Assembly: GCA_016873095.1 (NCBI GenBank)
Contig: VGYC01000036.1
Span: 1-47,104 of the forward strand
Length of the DNA stretch: 47,104 nucleotides
Origin: Planctomycetota bacterium
Lineage (GTDB): Bacteria; Planctomycetota; Planctomycetia; Gemmatales; Gemmataceae
Direction: 5' to 3'
Each line of letters starts with the position of its first letter. Position 1 is the stretch's first letter. A program made the translations under genes and the position numbers. Positions 41,161-47,104 of this stretch are shown piece by piece. A model generated the notes under the pieces. The model ran no database searches and had not been told where the DNA came from. It saw only the letters and a list, made by a program, of their open reading frames with translations.

Positions 41161-43419
41161 CTAGCGCTCGGCTGTCGAGATTCGCAAAACTGCCATGAGG
41201 TTGGAAAAGTCGTCCGTCCAGAGTCGAAGCCGAGGGTCGGGTTGCGCCGGTTGCCAGGCATGGCGACTCAGGTTTACCAGATCATCCGGCCGTCTCGCCA
41301 GCAACACCCACACCGACGGCCAGTAACCGTGCTCCCTGTCCATTCCACCGACCGCCAGGTCTCGCTGAATCAAGCAGGTCCAGGGCGGCTCGCAGTCGTG
41401 GGCCAGATTGGCCAGCACTGGCTCCAGGTCCAGAAAGCGATTCGAGATGTGAAAGGCAATGACCCCATCCGGCTGCAATCGCGAGCGATACACGGCCAGC
41501 GCTTCTTTGGTCAAGAGATGCACCGGGATAGCATCCGAGCTGAAGGCATCGACGACCAGCAAGCCGAATTTCTGTTTCTGCTCGGCAAGCCGTATCCGGC
41601 CGTCGCCGCTCACGACATGGATCGCGCCCTTCGCGTTCTTCAGGTATGTGAAAAAGCCGGCATCCGCTGACGCGATGTGGATCACCGCTGGATCGATTTC
41701 GAAGAATGTCCAGATCTGCCCCGGTTCCGCGTAGCAGGCCAGCGCCCCGGTGCCGAGCCCAATCATGGCCACGCGCTGGAGACGGCGGTCTCCCTGGAGG
41801 CTCTTGAAGAGCTGCCCGATGGGGCCCTTGCGCGAGTAGTATGTCAACGGTTCCTCCTGTCGTTTCGGATCGAGGCTCTGCTGACCGTGAACGATGTTGC
41901 CATGGACGAGCAGACGATAGCCCTTGTCGATCGTGACCCGATGGCTGCCGAAAAAGCTGCGTGCGCGATACTCCGTCGCCCCGTAGACACCCGGCAGCCA
42001 GCTGGCACCCAGCAGGATGCCGGCGAGACCCATGCCGAATCGCCTTGGCCGTCCCTTGATCAGATAACACGCCAGCAGAGCGGGACCATAAGCCAGTCCC
42101 GTTCGCAGCGGCCCCGCATCGATGCGGATCAGTAGCGTGAGCCCTGCCAGCATCATCGTCCCGAGACCAAAGGTCAGCAACCAAAGGACGTTCGTATCGG
42201 TCAGCAAGCGAATGACTATCGGCTCTTTCCTGGAAGCCGGCGCGACGGTCTCGCGGTGTGGCATCATGAGGCAGGCTGCAATCAGCGCGATCGGATACTC
42301 GGCAACGGTTGAAAACACCAGCGGCGCTACCAGGGCATTGAACAGGCCTCCGAGCACGCCGCCGACCGCCAGGCAGAGATAGAAGTCCGTCAACCGACTC
42401 GGGTGCGGACGGCTGCGGACGAGTTCTCCGTGGCAGGCCAGTGCGATCCAGGAAAACCCGGCCAGGTGCAGCCCCATTACCAGCAGCAGCGGCTCAACCG
42501 GCTTGATGATCAGCACCAGGACTAGTACCAGAACCACCAGCGGGACCCAGGGAGTAACGGCCCCCACGGGCACGACTGGTTTGTGTGCAAAAGCCACGAT
42601 GAAGGTCAGCAAGTACAGCGTCAAAGGCGCCAGCCACAACAAGGGAACGGCGGCGATGTCAGTGGTCAAGTAGGTGGTCACGCTGAGCATCAGGCTGGAA
42701 GGAATCAGTGCCAGCGCGATCCAGCGAAGCCGGGTCGTGGCTGTCGGCGGCGGCGATGCGGCTGTCGCTGACAGCACACCCGGCACATCGGCCACGGCAC
42801 AGTGCGCCGGACTGCGCCAGAACAGCACAGCCGAGGCAATGGTCAGCGCCGTGAGTAGCACATAGCCGGCTGTCCACCATTGCCCTTGCTGCGTGAGTGT
42901 CAGGTGCGGTTCGATCAACACTGGATAGGCGAGAAGAGCCATCAAGCTGCCGAGGTTGCTGACAACGTAGAAAGCGTAAGGGTTTCTCGCGCCCGCATGC
43001 CTGGTCTCCGCGAACCATCGTTGCAACAGAGGAGCGCCGGCCGAAATCAGCACGAAGGAGAGCCCGGCACCGATAACGAGCGTCTGCCAAAGCCAGAAAA
43101 CTGGATTCTCCGTCTCGGGAGGGTCGGCTGGCGAGCCGATCAGGCTCCAGGTCCCCCCAGAGGAAGAAAGGAGAATCGCCAGCGGCACGAGCAGCAAGAG
43201 TGCATGCACGCCGGCATGAACACGGACGCCGAGACGTGTGGGAGCGAAGTGGGAGTAGGCATAGCCGGCCAGGAGGCCCGCCTGGAAAAAGACGATGCAG
43301 CCGTTCCATGCCGCCGGCGTGCCGCCCAGAAACGGCAGAAACAGCTTGCCGTACAAGGGCTGGACCAGAAAAACGAGCGCTGATCCCAGAAACAGCGTCA
43401 AGGCAAACGAGACGGCCAA
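41161..43419 (-). CDS. Fused membrane / spermidine-synthase-like protein
   Basis: A 752-aa protein with two halves. The N-terminal half (about 1-470) has about a dozen hydrophobic segments (ALTLFLGSALVFLVQPLYGKLFLPFLGG and many others). The C-terminal part (about 500-740) resembles spermidine synthase: SFFGSHRVTIDKGYRLLVHGNIVHGQQS, SAM-binding IGLGTGALACYAEPGQIWTFFEIDP, GDGRIRL and VVDAFSSDAIPVHLLTKEAL. The start is TTG 43419 with AGGA 6 nt upstream. Substrate is unknown; a polyamine role cannot be assumed. It is 21 bp downstream of the DUF1501 gene on the same strand. Confidence 0.87.
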   Translation of the reverse strand: MAVSFALTLFLGSALVFLVQPLYGKLFLPFLGGTPAAWNGCIVFFQAGLLAGYAYSHFAPTRLGVRVHAGVHALLLLVPLAILLSSSGGTWSLIGSPADPPETENPVFWLWQTLVIGAGLSFVLISAGAPLLQRWFAETRHAGARNPYAFYVVSNLGSLMALLAYPVLIEPHLTLTQQGQWWTAGYVLLTALTIASAVLFWRSPAHCAVADVPGVLSATAASPPPTATTRLRWIALALIPSSLMLSVTTYLTTDIAAVPLLWLAPLTLYLLTFIVAFAHKPVVPVGAVTPWVPLVVLVLVLVLIIKPVEPLLLVMGLHLAGFSWIALACHGELVRSRPHPSRLTDFYLCLAVGGVLGGLFNALVAPLVFSTVAEYPIALIAACLMMPHRETVAPASRKEPIVIRLLTDTNVLWLLTFGLGTMMLAGLTLLIRIDAGPLRTGLAYGPALLACYLIKGRPRRFGMGLAGILLGASWLPGVYGATEYRARSFFGSHRVTIDKGYRLLVHGNIVHGQQSLDPKRQEEPLTYYSRKGPIGQLFKSLQGDRRLQRVAMIGLGTGALACYAEPGQIWTFFEIDPAVIHIASADAGFFTYLKNAKGAIHVVSGDGRIRLAEQKQKFGLLVVDAFSSDAIPVHLLTKEALAVYRSRLQPDGVIAFHISNRFLDLEPVLANLAHDCEPPWTCLIQRDLAVGGMDREHGYWPSVWVLLARRPDDLVNLSRHAWQPAQPDPRLRLWTDDFSNLMAVLRISTAER

Positions 43420-43440
43420 GAGTTTCCTTTCAGCGAAGCC

Positions 43441-44871
43441 TCAGCCGACATAAAGATCCCGGATCGCTCTGCCGGAACTGATCGCGTAGGGCCGTGCCGC
43501 CGGGTCCTGGAAGTGTCCCTCCGGATCGATGCCCAGCGCAGCAAACATGGTAGCTGCCAGATCGCAGGGGGAGAGCGGACTGGAGCGCGGGAAGGCGGCA
43601 ATGGAATCGGAGGCGCCGACGATCCTGCCACCGCGCACGCCGGCGCCTGCGGCAAGCACGGAGTACACCCGCGCCCAGTGCTTTCGCCCTGGAAGCCGAC
43701 CGGCAAATCCGGGTTCAAGGGCGATGCGCGGCGACCGGCCAAACTCACCCATGCACACCACCAGCGTATCTTTCAGCAAGCCGCGTTGCTCCAGGTCTTC
43801 CAGCAGCGCGGACAGACTCACGTCCAGGCGAGGCAGCAAGTGGTCCCTGAGCGTGGGGAAAATGTCGTTGTGGGTGTCCCAGCCGAACTCGTCCTCGCCG
43901 GTCGGCGTCACGTCCTGGCCACGAATCATGTGATTCCACATCACGGTGATCCAGGGTATGCCCGCCTCGACCAGCCGCCGGGCCAGCAGACATGCCTGCC
44001 CGGAACGGTGCGGGCCGTAGCGCCGGCGAACCTGCTCCGGCTCGCGCGTCAGGTCGAAAGCGTGACGATGCCGCGGCGTCTCCAGGAACTCGTAGGCTTG
44101 CCGGTAAAGGTGGTTTCGCTCGAGCAGCAATCGGTCGCCTTGCCAGGCCTGGCGTTGATCATTGATCGCTTGCAGCAGCGAGCGTCGCGCCTGCAGGCGA
44201 ATGCTGGGGAGGTCCGGCCGCGGCTGCAGCCCCGGCAGCCCGTGATGCAGAGCTGAAACGTCGCCGATGACTAGCGGCTCGTAGCCTCGGCCGAGCAAGC
44301 CGCCGCACTGACCCGGGCCCGGCTCGCGAGGCGTCAGCACCGGCCCATTGACATGGACCGCACTATATGGAAACTGATCGGTTGGCCGAACGCGTTTGAC
44401 GATGGCGCCGTAGGTGGGAAAATCATTTGACGATGGCGGCGGATTGGACGATCGCCGCGCGTGAAACTGTCCCGTCAAGGCCAGGTAACAAGCGGAGCCG
44501 TGATCGACATCGTCGTGAGACATGCTGCGAATCAGCGCGTAACGGTCGGCCAGCCTGGCCACTCTCGGCAGGTGCTCGCTTACCAGTGTGCCCGGGACGC
44601 TGGTCTGGATGGCGCGAAATTCGCCGCGAATCTCCTGGGGAGCATCCGGTTTTGGGTCCCAGGTGTCGAGCTGGCTGACGCCGCCGCCCGTGAAGATGAG
44701 CAGCACCGATCTGGCGCGGCCGAAGCCGGCGAGCCTGCTTGCTGGCTGGCTGGAAGAGCGGGCGCGTCCGGGGACCAGCCCGCTCAGGCCCGCCACGCCG
44801 CCGACGCGCAGCCATTCGCGGCGTGTCAGCATGCCGTTCGAGCGCCGTTCATCGCACAGGAAGCGCAGCAC
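43441..44871 (-). CDS. DUF1501 twin-arginine protein
   Basis: A 476-aa protein of a family expanded in planctomycetes, related to sulfatases/alkaline phosphatases and exported by Tat. GTG 44871 is used, with GAGGG 9 nt before it; a later MLTRREWLRVGG start is possible. The twin-arginine motif TRREWLRVGGVAG is present. Body motifs are SVLLIFTGGGVSQLDTWDPKPDAP, RYALIRSMSHDDVDHGSACYLALTG, EDEFGWDTHNDIFPTLRDHLLPRLD and VCMGEFGRSPRI. Catalytic activity is not demonstrated. It is the upstream gene of a likely two-gene unit with the membrane/spermidine-synthase fusion. Confidence 0.93.
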   Translation of the reverse strand: MLRFLCDERRSNGMLTRREWLRVGGVAGLSGLVPGRARSSSQPASRLAGFGRARSVLLIFTGGGVSQLDTWDPKPDAPQEIRGEFRAIQTSVPGTLVSEHLPRVARLADRYALIRSMSHDDVDHGSACYLALTGQFHARRSSNPPPSSNDFPTYGAIVKRVRPTDQFPYSAVHVNGPVLTPREPGPGQCGGLLGRGYEPLVIGDVSALHHGLPGLQPRPDLPSIRLQARRSLLQAINDQRQAWQGDRLLLERNHLYRQAYEFLETPRHRHAFDLTREPEQVRRRYGPHRSGQACLLARRLVEAGIPWITVMWNHMIRGQDVTPTGEDEFGWDTHNDIFPTLRDHLLPRLDVSLSALLEDLEQRGLLKDTLVVCMGEFGRSPRIALEPGFAGRLPGRKHWARVYSVLAAGAGVRGGRIVGASDSIAAFPRSSPLSPCDLAATMFAALGIDPEGHFQDPAARPYAISSGRAIRDLYVG

Positions 44872-44933
44872 CGCAGGTTACCCTCAATCAACTCAAACGA
44901 CAGTATATCGCATCCGCGAGGGCGATTGAAACG

Positions 44934-45338
44934 TCATTGCAGTGGCTCCGGCTGCCAGCCGGGAGGATTGGGCTGGCCGAACCAGTGAGTCAAATCATCG
45001 TACTGCATGTACTCGATGACGAGCCCGTGCTTGAGGATGAATGCGACCTCGCCAAAGCCGCCGGGATTGAACGGTCCGAGGATCAGCTGTTCACCGCGCA
45101 GCGCCTGCTGAAGATCATCGACACGAAAAGCCAGGTGCGGCCAGTTCCATAGTTTCCAGAGCCCCTCCTGGTCGCGGGGCACATCGGGTCTGACCTTGGG
45201 ACGGATGTACTCGATGCGCTGCGGGTGAGCACGCGGATTGGTGACCCACACGGAACTGAATTCGACCCAGCTCTCCCCTGCCTGTGGTTCGTCCGTCGGG
45301 ATGCCGACATGGTCAAATGCCATTCTCAGCTGCTTCAT
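44934..45338 (-). CDS. VOC-superfamily (glyoxalase-like) protein
   Basis: A 134-aa single-domain protein. ATG 45338 has GGAG 7 nt upstream. The beta-alpha-beta pattern with candidate metal ligands is visible: H10 in AFDHVGIPT, a His in WNWPHLAFRVDD and Glu in GLVIEYMQYDD. VOC proteins include dioxygenases, isomerases and resistance proteins; the substrate here is unknown. It is divergent from the CPBP gene with about 50 bp between starts, so shared promoters are likely. Confidence 0.82.
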   Translation of the reverse strand: MKQLRMAFDHVGIPTDEPQAGESWVEFSSVWVTNPRAHPQRIEYIRPKVRPDVPRDQEGLWKLWNWPHLAFRVDDLQQALRGEQLILGPFNPGGFGEVAFILKHGLVIEYMQYDDLTHWFGQPNPPGWQPEPLQ

Positions 45339-45389
45339 GTGCGTGCTCCGAGTGCCCGTCTTCGACAATTCTGCTATATTGCCGTGGCC

Positions 45390-46145
45390 ATGACTGACGC
45401 CAATGAAACGCGCGGTTCTGCCGGCGACGCCATCGCCCTGATCATCGCCATGGGGTTTCCGAGCTTGATGAGCTGGCTGGAATTTCGCGTGCTGCCGGCG
45501 ATGGGCGGCGGCGAGCATAATCCAGCCTTGCAATCCGCGTTCGCGCTGGGCAAGGCAATCCAGTTTGCCTTGCCGTTGATGTATGTGAACCGCGCGGTTT
45601 GGCGAGGCCGGCCGCCCGTCTGGCCGGGGACGTTTCAGCGCGTCGGCCTTGGTCCTGGCATCGTCTTCGGTCTGGTTGTGGCAGCTGGCACTCTCGGCCT
45701 GTACTTCCTCTGGCTGAAGGACACACCGGTATTTGAATCGGTCGGCGAGCGCGTGCATGGCTGGCTGAAACAGTTCAATCTCGCCAATCCGACCGGCTAT
45801 CTCTTGATGGCTGCCTTCATCTCGGTGCCGCATTCCTTTCTCGAAGAGTATTACTGGCGCTGGTTCGTCTTCGGCTGGCTGCGCAAGTTCGTGCCGTTGC
45901 CCTGGGCGCTGGCGCTCTCCGCCCTGGCGTTCATGTCACACCACGTGATCGTGCTGAGCGTGTATCTTGAGGGCTATTTCTGGGAGGCCGCGGTGCCGTT
46001 CTCGTTATGCGTGGCGGGCGGTGGTGTGGTCTGGGCCTGGCTGTACCACCGCACCGGCTCGCTGCTCGGGCCGTGGCTGAGCCACCTGATCGTCGATGTG
46101 TCGCTGATGCTGCTGGGCTACGATCTGCTACGGCATTACTGGTGA
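45390..46145 (+). CDS. CPBP-family intramembrane metalloprotease
   Basis: A 251-aa membrane protein of the Abi/CAAX-protease family. ATG 45390 is used; no strong ribosome binding site is visible. Membrane segments include DAIALIIAMGFPSLMSWL, IVFGLVVAAGTLGLYFLWL and others. The protease motif EEYYWR (E152, E153, R157) and downstream SHH and LLGPWLSHLIVD supply the expected histidines. The family includes prenyl-protein proteases and bacteriocin-immunity proteins; its substrate here is unknown. Confidence 0.9.
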   Translation: MTDANETRGSAGDAIALIIAMGFPSLMSWLEFRVLPAMGGGEHNPALQSAFALGKAIQFALPLMYVNRAVWRGRPPVWPGTFQRVGLGPGIVFGLVVAAGTLGLYFLWLKDTPVFESVGERVHGWLKQFNLANPTGYLLMAAFISVPHSFLEEYYWRWFVFGWLRKFVPLPWALALSALAFMSHHVIVLSVYLEGYFWEAAVPFSLCVAGGGVVWAWLYHRTGSLLGPWLSHLIVDVSLMLLGYDLLRHYW

Positions 46146-46207
46146 ATCGCTTGAACGAGCCTGCGTCGCGACCGCGACATGCCGCCAGCGCCACTTGCCG
46201 TTGCCAA

Positions 46208-46669
46208 TCACAAGTCTTCATCGTCATCATCGATGTCCAGCGGCGTGATATTGCGCGGGCGCTTCTTGTCGCGTTCATCGCGCGGCGGGTGGACAAGGCC
46301 GGCGCGTTCCAGGAGCGGCTGACTCAGGATATCCTCTTCCTCCTCGAGGATTTCCTCCAGGCGCTGTGCGGCCGCGGGCACATACTCGATGGTCCATTTC
46401 CTCTTGGCGATTGTGATGACATCCTTGGGGTGCAGAACCTTCTTCTGCACGCGGCTGCCGTTGACCTTGATGCCGTTGGTGCTGCCGAGGTCGCGTATAT
46501 GCCAGCGGCCGTCCTTGTAGGTCAGCTCACAATGCAGCCCCGAGACATTGGCGTGGCGAAGGCAGATATCGCACGACTCGCGCCGTCCCAAAGTCAATGT
46601 GGGACGAATCAACGGAATTGGGTCGCCGCCCCCGACAGGAACGAGCTCCCCGTTGCATGCCTGGTTCAT
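46208..46669 (-). CDS. FHA-domain protein
   Basis: A 153-aa protein. The FHA domain (about 15-95) shows TLGRRESCDICLRHANVSGLHCELTYKDGRWHIRDLGSTNGIKVNG, with the phosphothreonine-binding Gly-Arg, Ser, His and STNG. The C-terminal part is acidic, EEILEEEEDILSQPLL and TPLDIDDDDEDL. It would read Ser/Thr kinase signals, but no kinase is in the window. It is convergent with the CPBP gene. Confidence 0.92.
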   Translation of the reverse strand: MNQACNGELVPVGGGDPIPLIRPTLTLGRRESCDICLRHANVSGLHCELTYKDGRWHIRDLGSTNGIKVNGSRVQKKVLHPKDVITIAKRKWTIEYVPAAAQRLEEILEEEEDILSQPLLERAGLVHPPRDERDKKRPRNITPLDIDDDDEDL

Positions 46670-47017
46670 CGGGCGCTCCGGCCATGATGTGAGAATGAAA
46701 CCGACAGGAGTTCCGCCATACGGACATCCTGTCCAGTACAGATTTCAGACTCCTACATCATAATTCGCGGAGGCTGCGGAGTCCAGAATGAAACGCTCCC
46801 AGAGAGCCCGTTGCGATGTACGACGAGCCAGTCTTTTTTCGGTTCTCACCAAGGGGCAAAAATCTCTTCCCCCGCAGAACTCTCGACTTCGTAAGAATAA
46901 GCCCGCGGTTGCAGTTTTTTTCAGAATTTTTCGACCATCCTCCAAACCAAACGGGGATATATTGTGTTGTAATGGTGGCGCCCGCCACCTTCCCCGTTCG
47001 GCATTGGAGGCCGTCAT
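46670..47017. other. Non-coding region before the edge gene
   Basis: 348 nt with no supported gene, between the FHA start and the partial gene at 47018. A hairpin-like ACAGGA/TCCTGT pair lies near 46705-46733. The right half (about 46880-46980) is unusually AT-rich and includes TATATTG near 46957, possibly a promoter or the left end of an insertion sequence. No terminal inverted repeat could be confirmed because the right end lies outside the window. Confidence 0.4.
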
Positions 47018-47104
47018 GAAAATCGCGATCACCAAACCACTTTTCGCCTGGGACGCCCTGGAGGATTCGCCGTCGCTGCAATCGCTGCGTGTCCTTCTCG
47101 AGGC
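47018..47104 (+). CDS. Partial gene, probable transposase N-terminus
   Basis: Only the first 29 residues are in the window, beginning MKIAITKPLFAWDALEDS. ATG 47018 has GGAGG 5 nt upstream. The peptide, with PLFAWDALEDSPSLQSLRVLL, resembles the start of transposases I recall from Gemmata-type genomes. The gene is cut by the window edge, so length, catalytic residues and family cannot be checked. Confidence 0.45.

Overview
The window looks like a chromosome segment from a planctomycete, probably of the Gemmata type. That assignment is an inference from gene families rather than from a 16S gene: two TIGR03067 proteins, a DUF1501 twin-arginine protein, a DUF1559 prepilin-like protein, a Uma2 protein with the planctomycete-style WRNGDRLTRDEFERRY lead-in, integrases carrying an FPLF N-terminal motif, and dispersed palindromes of the GAGGCTCCTGCCGAGCC type. 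The DNA is GC-rich.

Positions 1-10680 hold the most interesting part: a compact integrated element of about 10.6 kb. Its left edge is an intact tRNA-Lys(TTT) gene (4-76, minus strand). A perfect 38-bp copy of the 5' half of that tRNA gene, ending exactly at the last base of the anticodon loop, lies at 10643-10680. Between the two copies almost all genes run rightward: tyrosine recombinase, an unknown protein, an excisionase-like HTH protein, a DUF3631 P-loop protein, a zinc-finger primase-like protein, an orphan Dam-type adenine methyltransferase, a putative small terminase, a small unknown, a large terminase, an unknown coiled-coil protein, a DUF2213 prohead-protease-like protein and a small conserved protein. 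Several of these genes overlap by 1-4 nt. The element has integration, replication, DNA packaging and capsid-protease functions but no recognisable portal, major capsid or tail gene, so it resembles a phage satellite (or a very reduced prophage). Short repeats (GGAGTAGT and its complement) lie near both ends and may be arm-type recombinase sites. Iteron-like GGATACTC repeats follow the DUF3631 gene. Just outside the right att copy is a decayed integrase N-terminus in the same relative position, suggesting an earlier insertion at the same tRNA gene.

Positions 11018-46669 are ordinary chromosomal backbone with mixed strands and mostly single genes: a SIMPL protein, trpA, an HlyD-type adaptor, a full-length pyruvate carboxylase, two TIGR03067 proteins around a coupled pair of paralogous HTH proteins, an M48 protease, a two-gene pyruvate:ferredoxin oxidoreductase (alpha-gamma and ferredoxin-beta), Uma2, a HEAT-repeat protein, DUF1801, polyphosphate kinase, DUF1559, nadC-birA (overlapping), an ImmA-type metallopeptidase, an M42 aminopeptidase, a PQQ-like beta-propeller, a branched-chain-type solute-binding lipoprotein, a zinc-ribbon membrane protein, a secernin-like C69 protein, a membrane/spermidine-synthase fusion, DUF1501, a VOC protein, a CPBP protease and an FHA protein. 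BirA would biotinylate the pyruvate carboxylase. Pyruvate carboxylase and the ferredoxin oxidoreductase both act on pyruvate. Several strong hairpins serve as terminators or dispersed repeats.

The window ends (47018-47104) inside a gene whose first residues resemble a planctomycete transposase, so a second mobile element may begin at the right edge. All family calls come from reading motifs; no database search was run.
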